A stretch of DNA of 64,000 nucleotides from Bryum argenteum (lineage: Eukaryota > Streptophyta > Bryopsida > Bryales > Bryaceae): contig CM073324.1 in assembly GCA_037043015.1 (NCBI GenBank), positions 15,831,013-15,895,012 on the forward strand. Reading direction: 5' to 3'. A program made the translations under genes and the position numbers. The notes below the pieces were generated by a model. It was not told the DNA's origin. It saw only the letters and a list, made by a program, of their open reading frames with translations, and did not search any database. Of this stretch, positions 11,131 to 23,339 are shown piece after piece (position 1 is the first letter of the stretch; each line of letters opens with the position of its first letter).

Positions 11131-11256
11131 TTCCCAACAAGCCCTCTCACTTCACCTACTTCATTTCTTCTGTTCTCAGCAAGCCTTATTACTTCACCTA
11201 CTTCATTTCTTTGGTTCTCAACAAGCCTTATCACTTCACCTACTTCTAAAGGATCT
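11131..11256. repeat. 42-bp tandem repeat, three copies
   Basis: Copies start at 11131, 11173 and 11215 and share TTCTCAACAAGCC, then CACTTCACCTACTTC. The 42-bp period keeps a minus-strand frame open (11378 to 11058) that encodes a 14-residue repeat with the core EVGEVIRL. No known protein is recognised. Confidence 0.85.
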
Positions 11257-14200
11257 GTCTGTAATGCTAGAAGAAAACTCTCGGATCTAATTACTTCGGC
11301 ATAATTTTCCAAGATATAAATTAAACAAGTGTGAGATGCACTAAATTTCAGAAACCTGACTGGCATACAAGTGGGCAATACTGTAGTTCAAGGATTCATA
11401 AAATTGTTACTCGTATCCTGATGTAGGGTACAAACACATCTTCTGGTGGGAGACTCGTTTGCACGAGATGAAACATATACCACCGTGAAATGTTAACATC
11501 AATGACTTCGCACAGATTGTGGTGCTCAAAGCTGGACGCTTTTGCATGTCACATTTAGTGAAAAATCTTCCAGCTTGTGTATAAATCCTGGATCGTAACT
11601 CATACATATTTCACTTGGGTGCTCATTACTAGGGTTTTCTGATTCGATTTTCATGATTGTGTGCTTTCTGACCTCCTGTCAATCTCGGCTGCGCTGAATT
11701 TGTATGAGCGTCTCTGGCGATTCGTTTGACCTGGTTATTGTTCGTTGATTGTTTCCTGTAGATTCGTACGATCTAACCTGTGTATCTATTCCTGTAGGAC
11801 GTAGCAAACTTGACGGAGCAGCCGTATAGCATACCTACGTTGTCCATTGAAGTGTACGACAGCTTCGTAACCATGGATCTCTCGACTGACAATGGTTTTT
11901 GAGCAGTGTATTCTTGACGACAATTTCGGTTGTTGTATTTATTTCAGAACTTCTGCTCCATGTTAAGCACACGAGTGTGGATTTACGAGAGGCGCCCACC
12001 GCAACATTCACAAGAAGTTGGCGGAGTGGAAATATGCGTGGGGATATAGTTTGTACCTTCAAAGCATCTTGCACCTTGAGAACGTTGTCAGTAGTACAGG
12101 CGAGGGAAGGCTTCTTTGCATAAATAGTGCATTACGAATGAGCTACACTATCTTATTTATGCATTATTTATGCATTACAAATGAGCTACACTATCTAAAG
12201 AACAAACTTGCAAGCTCATTTCAAATTTGCAAGCTAGAATGAACATTCAAATTGAAGCAAAGAATGGTAGCACTTGTTTGTCGATAGTGTATGAAGTATT
12301 TCTAATTGTTTATATTCCTTTCATTGTCGAATGTGTGCAATCATGTCAAAGATTTAGTAGTCTTCATTGTGGTTGCAACGCACTTCACGGTTTTGAAATC
12401 GGATCATTTTTGAGTGCACAAGCAATGTTCAAAGTTGATAGGAAAATTGTCCTTGAATGCTGAATTCGTAAATCATCTGGAGGGGACTGTACATTACAGT
12501 GGGGTACAGAAATAACTTGAACTTCCTTCGAAGGCAGTTTTTGGAAAAAGTTTGAAATCTGCCTGCATACTCAAAAATGATCAAAATTGTACTCCGTAAA
12601 AGGCGTTAGAACCACATTGCAAAGACATTCTTCTTTTTGTAAAATTGTCCAAAAATCTATAAATCTACATGCACATTTTACAATTGATCACTCTCACTTC
12701 TTGCTTCAATTATAATGTTGATTTTCACTTGCAAATCTGACATGAGTGCCCAAAATTGTTTTTTAGATACTCGCGCCCATGCTTATTGAATCATTGATAT
12801 GTTTCTTGTACTTTTTTGGACTAGGAGGAATGTTTTAGAATATTTTTGTGATTATTAAATTTTTTCAAAACTTTGCAAAGTCATTCACACCACTACAAAT
12901 GTATTTCGCAGACTTAAAGGATGCTTTGATGTAGTTAGGGAGATTACTTTCATAAGCTCATTGCCAAACCGCACACCTACAAATCTAGATTCAAAATCAA
13001 TAACTATTCAAAAATAAGTTCAAAAATTTGTGACATCATTTCAAATTTCGGAAGTTTTTACTATTTTAAACCCTTAAAAGTCTGAGCGGCCCCGAGGGGG
13101 CCGATTCCAACAGAATCTTCTCTGTAGCTCTCAATGTACTTAACCATTCACTTATATTTTGATGTCAAACTGGTCACCTTCTTGTGATGCATTCAAAATG
13201 TGAAATTTTAGAATTCAAATCACAATTTGTATGAGTGATTTGTGCTTTAAAAGGATTGTGGTAGGTAGGTTGGGGTTGTACATAACCTTGTAGGAGGTTG
13301 CAAGCTCACCATTGATTGGATCATTCATGATGCCCAAGTTCAAAAAGTGCACTATTCATGATGCCCAAGTCCAAAAGATGCTGTGATCCAATTTTGGGCT
13401 GCCCCAATCCGTATAGCTAGACGTTTAAGGGTTAAAAATAACACAGTTTAGTATAGAACCTCAGCACCATCGACGGTGCCCACCGCTTTCACCTAACATG
13501 GACGGCCAGGATCTCGCGGCTCTGGGGAACAGGCGAGTGCGAACATGGGAACAAAAGGGACCTTCCAGAGGCACTGTGCGCATCTTCGTCTCGCACCTCT
13601 TGCTGTCACCTCCAAACCTCGGACCACCCGATTGCTCACTCACAAAATCACTTTCTCACATTCTTCGCAGCGGCCAAGACCACATGCAAGTAAGCAGCCC
13701 CGTCTTATCTCCTTTCGTTCCATAATACAGCATCTTTTTCCAGTTTACGGCGCCTCTTTTGATGGATTATACGTGCAGAACGATTTAGGGTTCCGCATCG
13801 AAGCTTTCTTTCTGCTGAATTCGCGTCTGATTGGTTGATGTATGTACTCTAGGGGTGTGATAGGAGCCGGGTGGATTGCACAAGGGTTTGAGGCTTTTGG
13901 TGCCGGAAATTGGGGTTTGCGATTCGCTAGGGTTTGCGATTTGCGAGGGTAATGCCACAGGGCTCTCATATCCATGAATTTTTTGTTGTGTGCCTTTCGT
14001 TTTGAAGTATTTTTCCGCTGTGCTGAAAGATAATGCTTCTTGTTACTGAATCAAGTTCAGCAATTTCAATTGGTTAAAGTATCGCAAATTTGGCTCGGTT
14101 TAAGGAAAGTGTTGTAATGTTCAAGTTTGGCAATGTTATGCTCTGTGAACGAATTTGTTCTGAAAAGTCAGGGTTGTCTTGTCTCTGAGTTTTGATCTGG

Positions 14201-15022
14201 AACGCTTCATATTCAGCTGACATCTCAGTGGCAAGCACAATTGCAATGTTATTGAGAGAGAGGGGTGAAATTGCTTCTGAATCGGAAGGTGCGGAAATTG
14301 TGTGGAAATTGAAGAGAGTAGGAGTGTTCTTTCTAGGATATTTTATCTTCTTTTTAGGATATTATTTATGAAACATTACGAGTTGGACAGCACAATGTAC
14401 TTGTTTTGTGCGTGGGTTATGTATGTATGTTTGATCTTTTTGTGATTGGGAGGAGTGGTACATGTTTAATGCTTCAGGTTGAAGGAGGTGGACGGCATCG
14501 TTGGGTTGCAGAGGAAGGAGCGCACCTTGAGGGGCCCAGGTACTTTGTAAGCAATGGATATCGAGTTCCTCTTTAACTTACATGCTCGCCCCCGTCTGGA
14601 TCCGCCATCGCTGCTGCTCCGCCCCGATCTAAGGTGCCCTGCCTTGTATTTCCAACCGTCTTTCAGCGATCCTTGGTTTTAGGGTTCAGTCAGGCCTTGC
14701 GCTTCGTTTTCGTCCCTCCTTTACCCGGCGCGTGGCAGCTGTGCGACAGGCCAAGACTCCGTCTCTACTGCGATGAATTGGCATTTGTGTTGTCTTTGGT
14801 ATTGAGCTCATTTATCGCGATGGATCTGTTTTCTGTGTTACTGTGGGGGTGTTGTTTGAGCTTTGATTATTCTTCTTGATATACTTTTAACTTTAACCTT
14901 AACGTTAACTTTTACGTTCGATGAATGTATATTTATATTTCCTCCTCGAAACCTTCTTTTAGATTTCTTATAAAGGTTTCAATTACGTTTCAGGAGGTTA
15001 GGTCTTGAGGTTGCTTATCAAG
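11257..15022. other. No confident gene; isolated exon-like stretches
   Basis: This 3.8 kb has AT-rich parts and a GC-rich CT-biased part (13480-13720 and 14560-14760). Exon-like pieces with good splice borders can be seen, for example 14478-14540, but no protein motif supports them. They could be non-coding leader exons of the ORF starting at 15023, because a TTTCAG acceptor lies just before it near 14990. A near-duplicate of CATGATGCCCAAGT occurs at about 13328 and 13358. Otherwise I see nothing definable. Confidence 0.35.
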
Positions 15023-16054
15023 ATGGGGAAGAAAGGGAAGAAGAAGCAAGCCGCGAGGATACCTTTGGGTGGTGCTGGCGTAGCATATGGTGACAGCGGC
15101 GGAGCATCCGGCTCTCAAGTCGACGAGAGCGAACTTGCAAAGGTGGGAGATCTGCAAGAATTAGCGGACCTCATGGAGCCTGATGAGGAGGTGGTACAAG
15201 TTTTATACGTGGAGGAGCCACTAAAGCACGTGAAGTTCGTCCCAAGCAAAGAACGAATTTCTGACGGTTGGTTGAAGAAGTGCGTTCAAGAATCACATGC
15301 CTGTTGGAGTGATCATCTTCCCAAGGATGTTGCAGTTTCTGACTTGGAGGGGCGGATAGTTCCAGAGGATGCTAAGGTATTTTCTGACTTGGCTCTTGGA
15401 AAAGGCACGGTCCTCGTGGAACTGAAGGAGGCTCATCCGAACAAGGGTCTCGTAGCACACTTTGCGAACTCAAATGCACGAGCACTGGAGGTGGAGGAGA
15501 GGAACGAGAAGCGGTTTCAAGATCTTGAGGAGAGGTTGGCTGATTGTCACAACCAGTTTGAGGCTAGGCTTGAGGCTAAGCTCGAGTCACGAGTAGCCGT
15601 CATGGAGGTGGAGATGCGACAGTGTTTGACTTCTTCAATGGAGATGAAGATGGAGAATGAGGTATTAAGGAGACGAATTGGGGAGCTTGAGGTTAAGCTT
15701 GAGGCAAGTTTGGAACTAGTAGGGAAACTTCAAAAGGCAATGAAGAAAGGCTTGGAGCTCTCCATCAAAGTAAGAAAGAGAGTGGCTCTTACACGTGCAA
15801 GAATGGAGGTGGAGAAGAAGGCCGATAGGGCAAAGCTTGAGTCTGAAACTTGGCATTCTTTCATTAAAAGTTTGACAGCAACGGAGTTGCAGAGAGCTGG
15901 CGTGGAGAAAAAACTTGTACGGGAGCTTTTGGCTGATGGCGCTTATGAATTTAACGACTCAATCCATTACATACCACCGGAAGAGGTGGTAGGGAGTATT
16001 GCCTTCATGCCACATGGTTCATTGCGGCTAGCTTGGGAGGAGATTTTTTCCTAG
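15023..16054 (+). CDS. Coiled-coil protein of unknown function
   Basis: The ORF encodes 343 residues from the ATG at 15023 (MGKKGKKKQAARIPLGG). Two in-frame ATG-like starts are possible, and this one begins with a Lys-rich tail. Residues ~40-150 are acidic and may be folded (VLYVEEPLKHVKFVPSKER; SDLALGKGTVLVELKEAHPN). Residues ~155-280 are strongly heptad-like and Glu/Lys/Arg-rich (RFQDLEERLADCHNQFEARL; EVLRRRIGELEVKLEASLEL), a long predicted coiled coil. The C-terminus reads YIPPEEVVGSIAFMPHG, LAWEEIFS. I do not recognise a family. Similar coiled-coil ORFs in repeat-rich plant DNA are often transposon passengers, but no terminal repeats were seen here. An upstream TTTCAG acceptor suggests a spliced leader. 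Confidence 0.55.
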   Translation: MGKKGKKKQAARIPLGGAGVAYGDSGGASGSQVDESELAKVGDLQELADLMEPDEEVVQVLYVEEPLKHVKFVPSKERISDGWLKKCVQESHACWSDHLPKDVAVSDLEGRIVPEDAKVFSDLALGKGTVLVELKEAHPNKGLVAHFANSNARALEVEERNEKRFQDLEERLADCHNQFEARLEAKLESRVAVMEVEMRQCLTSSMEMKMENEVLRRRIGELEVKLEASLELVGKLQKAMKKGLELSIKVRKRVALTRARMEVEKKADRAKLESETWHSFIKSLTATELQRAGVEKKLVRELLADGAYEFNDSIHYIPPEEVVGSIAFMPHGSLRLAWEEIFS

Positions 16055-16997
16055 CATTTGGGAAATCAGTCACTGATGAGCTTTTTAAGTACGAGCTGGA
16101 TTGCGCAATGGAGCAACGTGAACTTTTGGACTACTAAGTGGGTGAGTTGTTTATAATATTGTGTTGATATGTTTTTCTTCCATGCATGCTTCCTTGTTGT
16201 GTTTTTAGTGTTAGATTTACTACCTTAAACATTATTCTAAGTTTCTTTTTTGTGGTTTGAACATTCAGAGTACGTGAAGGGAAGAAGCTCATGAATCGCG
16301 TGGATCCTTCTTCTTTTACAACCGTAGTACCCTCCGTGAGAGGCCCAATTCTTGCGTACTTTAGGACTTATGATTTGAAAACATGCATTTGTGATTTTTT
16401 AGTGCTATTAGAGAGGTATGAGGACAGTTCATTTCTTTAAGAAGATTTGGAACCATAGGGGCACATTCCTTACCTCTGCCCAATCCAAGCCAAAGCTATA
16501 GTCCGGAAGATCATTGTTTGTTACCGCATTGCCTGTGCCTGTAGACCCATCAGAATTCCGAGACTAGCATTTTTACGACAAACTTGAAGCACTACTCTAT
16601 GAACCTTGCCTTGGAGGGCCCTGGAGACTCAGATCTCTCTCTGTCTGTCGGTTACCTTCATCTCGTCCAGAGTCAGCGTCCTGACGTCCTGATGAAGCAC
16701 TAGCCCGCATCTGGATTAACGCGTCTCTTTGTCTCTGCAAGCAATTCGCAAAGCTTGTCCACCTTTGATTGGGACTTGCCTTTATGCCATGCTCTATCGC
16801 TTCCTCTTCTCAAAGTTCCATCTCCTACCAGATAGTTTTCTTCCTTCTCCTCGTGTTCCACCGGACCCTTCTCCTTCTTTAAAGCATGCTTCCATTAAGG
16901 ACCTTCCGTCCTTGATTTCCATTGTCGTGTCCTTTCGATCGCTAGTATTTTCCTTCCTCGCCTGTTGTTCCTAACCTTGCACTCCCCTCTGAAGCTT

Positions 16998-17049
16998 CTG
17001 CAGTATCCAGTGCAATCTGAAGGTAAGCAATCTGCACTGGATACTGCAG
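16998..17049. repeat. 17-bp perfect inverted repeat (hairpin)
   Basis: Arms CTGCAGTATCCAGTGCA (16998-17014) and its exact reverse complement (17033-17049) flank an 18-base spacer. Transcribed RNA would form a stable hairpin. No transcript or element is evident around it. Confidence 0.9.
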
Positions 17050-20000
17050 GTGTGCACAATTCATCATGCAAGTTGTGTGTGGAAAAGAAAGCCGCCCTCT
17101 CGTCTGTGTTTAGTGATCTCAGAAGCACATGGAGCCTCTGGAGTTAATTGAACTGGACATCATTAGTGAAGTCTTCCGGATTCAGTACGCTACGAGGAAT
17201 ACCTTCGTTCCCCTCACAAATGACGCCCATAGACTCCATGCTTCCAGCACACGCATCGCTTCACATGAACGCAGTTATCTCTGCATGCAAGTCAAAGCTG
17301 TCGGTATAAGAATGCATTCTGGGCAGGGATTTTTTTTTTGGTATTGAGGCAAACGCTTATATGGCTATTTCATTAAGATTTCAATGTCTGATTTGGCTAC
17401 TTAAATTATGATTTTTTTGTCTGAATGGGTTTGACAATGCTAAAGGTCATGTACCCTTTATCATTTTTATGGTTTATTTCATTATTATTTGAATGGGTCT
17501 GGCGATGCCAAAGGTCACATACCCTTTATTAAGAGACCACCTAGCACACAAACCTTGAACGCGGTTTGCCTTCTGGCCATTTTTGGTTGAAAAGGCAATG
17601 AAATTCTTATAAGGCCTATTGCGAGAGATTTTCATTTGTAGCAATCTCGCAATTAATTGCCAGAAGAAAAAAACACTGATTCTGGGGCAATATAATGGCT
17701 TGACCCCAACGACTACTCCATCTATTGACGCCCTTGTGTTCATTTTTGGGATAATATACACTTCAAGGCCTTATAATGACGTCATCTTAGAGTTTTTCAA
17801 CTTTCCAAAAATACATAAATACACCTCACCATGTGTACTACCATATGGAATCTCCGCAATTTAAATTTCAAATGTATGAAGAAAATGAAAATTTTCTATG
17901 GCAAGTTCGCTTGTTGAAAGCAAAAAAATTATATTTTTTTGAAAGTTGCTAAGCCAAGTTTCTCTTATTAATTTGTGCCCATTGAGCTTCAAAGTGTTTA
18001 TTCTCGTTGCCCAACAATCCACTACGTAGTGTAGTTTAAACACATATTTTTATTGCAAATTGATCTATGAGACTTTTGAGTAACTTGAATAGACTTGTTT
18101 GTTTAAGGGTTATATGAGATTCTTTATGAATAAAAATAAACACTCTTTTTATGCCTTGAGAGACTTTATATTAGTTTCATATATTCTTATACAAAGCTAA
18201 ACACTCTTTATCGTGTTAAATAAGACAATTTAAGACTAATAAAATTTCACAAGCTAGGCATAGTGAAATGTATCCCACACGGGGTCCACTCTTTGGAGGG
18301 TGTTGTATATTACCTGTGGCCAAGGGGTTTTTTTTTGGGGTATTTTGATGGCCTGGACCAATTAAATGACCCTTCAAGTACCTAAATTTCTAATTTTTCA
18401 TGTTTTTAGGGTCATATAATTACTTATAATTTCATTGTGGAAGTAATATTTCTACCCCTTGATTTATTGTAAGAAATTGAAGTAAATCAGAAACGTGAAG
18501 TTTGAAGATTAAAGATTTTTGTTTCACGTATCATATCTATATATATAAAAGAATATGATTCCTGTGTTTGTCAGTTAACGGTTCAAAATTATTGGGCCAA
18601 CCCGTTCAAGCCCGTTATTCTACTATACATATTTAATAATTAGAATAAGAGGAGCCAAGAGGACAAGGGAGATGAAGGGACAAGGAAAACATGTGAATTT
18701 CATACCTATTTTTTGAATTATAGCACATACTATTCTTAACTCATACTGATAATTACCACCTTTTATGTTTTTTGTGTATGTGTCCAAAGGTTTTTATGTT
18801 TTTGTGTGTGCATTTGCTAGACCAAACTTCTATTACGATTTGGTGCTTGTTAACCCCTAAAGATCCAAGGTGTTTTGGGACCTCCAAAACCAAAAACTAT
18901 GATTTTTGACCACCTTGTGGAAATTTATGTATGTTTCAATATTTTTAAACTTTATTGGTACCTCCAACCGTAAGATCTTCAACCTAACTACTTGCAATAA
19001 TACCATGTCAAATTTCAACCGTTGGATCTTTACCAGATAGATAGATAGATAGAAACTCCGGTCCCTTTCTAAGGGGCCGGCGTGAATGAAGTGTCCGTTC
19101 GTAATGCTAATATCCCGATGGCCACCGGACAATGGGAAATTGGAACAATACTACTTCCCCCTCTCGAAGGTGGACACTATAACTACGCTAGTTGGATCTT
19201 TACCACTTATGAGTTTATAACATTCAAAGTTGATTCAAAAGTTTTTTTGGGCTTTACAAATCTAAATGGTGCTAAGGGGGACTTGATGATCATTACCTCA
19301 AACATTTTGCTTATATTTTTTTCCATGTAGGTAACTAAGTTGGGCACCTCCATGCAAAATATTTTGCAGACTCATTACGCTTCTTTGGCCTTCATGCAAA
19401 TTAATTTCCAAAAGAACGTACAAAAATCACAATAGGGTAAAACTGGAATAACATTAAAGTTTTTTGGTTTAGTGAAAAAGTGAATGGTGCAAAGTTACAT
19501 CTATGAGTTTGAGAATTTTAGAAGAAAAAAAATTGGAAAAATTCCTAAATCTTAAATTTTGACAATTTTTGAAAGAAAAAAAATGCAAAATTACGTATAA
19601 CTTTGAAGCTTGCTCTTGTAAATTTTGAAGGCTGCCCTTGTAAAATTGGTAAAAGTTTCAACTTGGATATTTTGGAAATGTGAGTAGTAATATTATTATA
19701 AATAAATTTCAGTTTTTCTTTTATTTCTTTTTTTTCTTTTTTTTTTCTGCCCCAGTTGGGGTTGAAAACAAAATTTTGCATAATAAAATTCTAAAATTGA
19801 AATTTGGTTGCCCAATGTTTACCACGTATAGTATGTATGTATTACCACATCCACACCAAATTACAACCCAAAATACCAAAGACAAACCCTTCATCTAGGT
19901 TCCCCGAAACAGCAAAAAACCATTTCGGCTTTCCTGGCTCTTTAGGGGTTAAGCTCCAAAGATTTGTTTTTGGTTGCTCAATAGTCAACCATGCATTAAG

Positions 20001-21187
20001 GTTTTGAGACACTTTTGGTTTACAAATTCATCAACAATTGATTGGTGAAAATTAAAATTTGGAAAATGCAATCATTGTGCACCTTACGTGAACCTATGCA
20101 CCTTATGTGAACCTCTATTATTCATTAGATGGAGTCAAAAGTATTCTAGGCACTTGATTTGTGTCTCAAATTTTCAAAACCCTAGTAATTCATACTTCAT
20201 TTTTGAGTCTGTAATTTTAACCACATAAACTAGAATTGAATTGGGACTCAACCCAAGTGATTTCATCAAAAACTGAGTTTGAATAAAGAAGTTTCAGCTT
20301 GTCATCCAAATTGTTGTTTTTTGACATGAAGGACAATAAGGGGTCAAGGTAAGATATATAGATCTCAATCGTACAATCTTGTAATAGACTTATTGAAAAT
20401 AGAGTGGATCAAATTTGGAGTCATGAGGCCTCTCGTATGGTACCTATAAAGGCATGTTCGCACTTGGCCTTTGGAAAGACCGTGGATAAAAATTTAGCAT
20501 CCCCACAATTTTTGGAAAAATACCTTCTTTGGAGGAAAGGTGTTATCAATGAGGTTTGGAAAGGTGTTAGCAATAGTAGGGGGATTACATAATGGCCGCT
20601 CAAGTGCCACATTAGCTAAGACCATTCTTAAGTGTTCAAAACTAGGGAATATTTCCTATTTTGGTCCTCCCTTAGCAATCGCCTACTTTTGCTCAAATAT
20701 TTTTTGTCCTCCTAAATGTTAGCTATTACCCATTCTTAAAAATATGCCATGTGGACATCCATGTAGGATTGGTAATTACTAAAGAATGTAGGTGGGAACA
20801 CACACCTTTTTAAGGAGGTAAGACCCCCTTGTAAGACCACCTTTAAGGCCAGGTGCAAACATATCTTTAAGCCTTTTGTTGCCATCTCGTAGCGAGTTAA
20901 CCCCTTGCACTAAAATCTCATACCACTTAATACAAACCTAGCTTGCATTGAGCTCTTTTGCTCTTGTATGTTCGAAAAATAAATTAAATCATACAATAAT
21001 TGTTTCTTCAATCAATTTTTTGAAAATAGGTTTTGTAGCACTTTTGAGTAAACCTAATAAATCACAAAAAATCTTATAAAAAGTGAACATGCTAACTTAA
21101 ATGTACAACAGAATTTGTGGTATATTTCTGATTTTTCCTTATTCAATGGTATGAAGCCTACATAAATGATCATTCCTTTCTTTTCAA
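17050..21187. other. AT-rich intergenic DNA, no gene recognised
   Basis: This region of about 4.1 kb is AT-rich with many short poly-A/T runs. There is a GATA tetranucleotide microsatellite near 19037-19052, followed by a short GC-rich dyad (CCGGTCCC...GGGGCCGG, about 19060-19080). A pyrimidine tract lies at about 19715-19748. Short ORFs occur on both strands without recognisable motifs. Confidence 0.5.
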
Positions 21188-21556
21188 TTATCTATGATAG
21201 GTTTGCATACCAAAAGAATTACATGAGCTATGGCCTACAGATGGAGACGAAATCGAGGAAAATGGGGATTCAAAGCGCTTGAGACCGCCTCTTGAGCTTC
21301 GTGAGCTTGCACTACCGTTCAGCAAATCGTCTATAGAAAAGTGGGACATGTCTGATGTCTCTGGAGCATCAGGAACGGAGGCTTCCCCTGCGAGCACCTG
21401 CACAACCTGTCGCATGGAAGGACGGGAAGAAGGATCCGACTGCGAGCACAGCAATCCCAGCTTCAACACTATCTGCATCTGCTCAGGATTGAAGTCTCCT
21501 CCAAGCCTTGCATCTGCGGCGCTCAGCAGCTCGCCTTCTTTCAAGCGTCTCCTCAC
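21188..21556 (-). pseudogene. 3' end of a lectin receptor-like kinase (kinase subdomain XI and tail)
   Basis: The 122-residue ORF contains LLSAADARLGGDFNPEQMQI and LKLGLLCSQSDPSSRPSMRQ followed by VVQVLAGEASVPDAPE. This is the C-terminal lobe end of L-type lectin receptor-like kinases, with the Arg of subdomain XI in SSRPSMRQ. A Ser-rich cytoplasmic tail follows to the stop (GMQTYHR). The frame opens upstream at about 21556 into GAGTGAG-rich low-complexity DNA, and no further kinase subdomain, lectin domain or membrane segment was found. It is a gene fragment: either a captured 3' end or the remnant of a gene whose 5' part was replaced by repeats. An intact last exon with a distant 5' part cannot be excluded. 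Confidence 0.75.
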
Positions 21557-22560
21557 TCAAATCACATCACACTCAAGCTATTTCACCTCCAAATGCTAGA
21601 TCTAGATGTCTAATACACACACAAGGTGTATTTGCACCTCTAAGCACTCAAATCAGCCCCCAATGCTTCCAAATGAGCACTTGTGCACTCCCTACACTAG
21701 ATCAGCCCACAATCTATGTCAAAGAAGCTTCTTGATCAACAAATCACTCAAACAAGCAAGATCCACTTGCTCCAACCCTCAAACAAGCAAGATCTACTTG
21801 CTCCAACTCAAATCAGGTCACACTCAAGCTATTTGACCTCCAAATGCTAGATCTAGATCTCTCCAACAATCAAAATGTTAGAATGCACCTCAAAGCACTC
21901 AAATCAGGCCTTAATGAAGCCTAAACCCTAAAACCCTAAACCCTAAACCCTAAACCCTTCCAAATGAGCACTTGTGCACTCTCTCCACTAGATCAGCCCT
22001 CAATCAATGTCAACAAAGCTTTTAGACCTTTAAATCACTCAAATCTAAGCTTAGGAGTCTCAAAACACCACTTTCGCACCACAAATGCACAAATCAGCCC
22101 CTTGTGTGCACACATGCACCCCAAGTGCTAGATTCAGCCCTCAAAACTTTAAGTGCACTCAAGTGGCACACAATTAGCACTCCAAAGCTCAAAACTACTC
22201 CAAACAAGGGATTTGGTAGCCAACAATGCAAATCAGCACCTCCTAGTGTTTGAAACGCTCAAACTAAGAGAAAAAGAAGCTCACAAGCCTTCAATGCCTT
22301 CAAGAGACCTCCAAACACCTTCAAAGTACTCCAATTGCCTCCAAATACTCCAAATGCCCTCCAAACGCCTCCAAATGGTTGCAAACACCTTCAAATGACT
22401 CCAAGTGCACCTCCAAAGCTCCAAGGACCTCCAAGTAATGCAAATCAGCCCTACATGTGCATGCAACACCTCCAAGACCTCCCCAAGCCTCCAAATGTAT
22501 TGCAACTCAACCTCACAACAATAGTAGTGGGCCCAAAACCTATTGAAGCTCAATAGAGAG
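21557..22560. repeat. CT/CCAAA-rich low-complexity DNA with diverged tandem blocks
   Basis: The plus strand is strongly C/A-biased and built of CTCCAAATG-like words. Larger blocks recur: one at about 21553-21610 and 21808-21862 (CACTCAAGCTATTT, CCAAATGCTAGATCTAGAT), another at about 21665-21730 and 21960-22022 (ACTAGATCAGCCC, CAATGTCAA). No coding sense is visible. Confidence 0.7.
21921..21959. repeat. Interstitial telomere-like repeat (CCCTAAA)n
   Basis: About five CCCTAAA units in a row, one with an extra A. This is the Arabidopsis-type plant telomere repeat, here as a short internal tract. Confidence 0.85.
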
Positions 22561-22851
22561 AGAAAAGGAATACAAACAATCAAAGCTTACAAAGTAGTAG
22601 AGCAATGAATGCTTGAATGAGATGCATACTCATTCCAAGCGCTTGCTTATATATCCATAGGTAGGCACAAAGTGCTACATTCAATATGGGATAACCGAGA
22701 GGCTAAGGCCTCTCTCCACTCTCTAAGACTCTTAGGACCAGTCCTCTTCACACACTCTAGAGGACTAAGACTTAGCCTCTATACCTCACATTAATATACT
22801 CTAGTAACTATTAGATGCTCTTATAACTACGAGCAATCTAAGCTTCAACAC

Positions 22852-22988
22852 AAAGGCCCTAGATCACACATCTCGAACTCCCTCTCTAGTTTGGCCTTCA
22901 ACCACCTCAAATTTGAATCATTACTAGCCAAGATTATCAAATCATCTACATGGATGATCACAATCAACAATAACTCCTTAGTTTGCTT
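22852..22988 (-). mobile_element. Short Copia RT fragment
   Basis: The stretch is nearly identical to 57571-57708 inside the Copia RT fragment at 57.3-58.1 kb, sharing for example GAACTCCCTCTCTAG, TTGGCCTTCAACCACCTC and ATTATCAAATCATCTACAT. It includes the YVDD-encoding region: the plus strand reads ATCATCTACATGGATGATC, so minus-strand Tyr-Val-Asp-Asp has become His-Val-Asp-Asp. It is a 137-bp relic of the same Copia family. Confidence 0.8.
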
Positions 22989-23310
22989 TATTGAAGCTCA
23001 ATAGAGAGAGAAGAAATACAAACATTATTGGATTCCATAGGGAGGGTATAAACCAGTTCATGTATGGTCCCCTGCTCCTTGCTGGCTTTGATGATGATTT
23101 GAGATGCGTCTCCACTTTTGTTGGAAGTAGAACAACCTCCATCTCCTTCTTGGGCCTCCTTACTGGTCTCTTTTGAACTTCAGGCATCTTCATGGCTTTC
23201 TCCATCTCCAATTTCGAATGAAGTGTTGCAAACTCACGCTCCACATTGTCTTCCATTTCTTCTTTACTCACTGTAGTAAACAAACTACTTAGAAGCTTCT
23301 GCTTCACCAT
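22978..23310 (-). CDS. Hypothetical ORF of unknown origin
   Basis: The 110-residue ORF starts at an ATG (MVKQKLLSSLFTTVSKEEME). It is Lys/Glu-rich (VQKRPVRRPKKEMEVVLLP) and ends near RGPYMNWFIPSLWNPIM. I do not recognise it. It abuts the Copia relic, and its 3' end overlaps a direct repeat (TTGAAGCTCAATAGAGAGAG) that also occurs at about 22544, so it may be an internal piece of a larger mobile element. Confidence 0.25.
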   Translation of the reverse strand: MVKQKLLSSLFTTVSKEEMEDNVEREFATLHSKLEMEKAMKMPEVQKRPVRRPKKEMEVVLLPTKVETHLKSSSKPARSRGPYMNWFIPSLWNPIMFVFLLSLLSFNKAN

Positions 23311-23339
23311 AGCTCCTCACTTTCTGCACACAGAACCCT

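Noticed and set aside
18536-19090. Possible non-autonomous Helitron (TCTATATATATAAAAG at the left, short GC dyad near 19060-19080)
   Set aside because: No CTRR end follows the dyad at the right distance, and the dyad stem is weak. The AT-rich left end alone is not enough.
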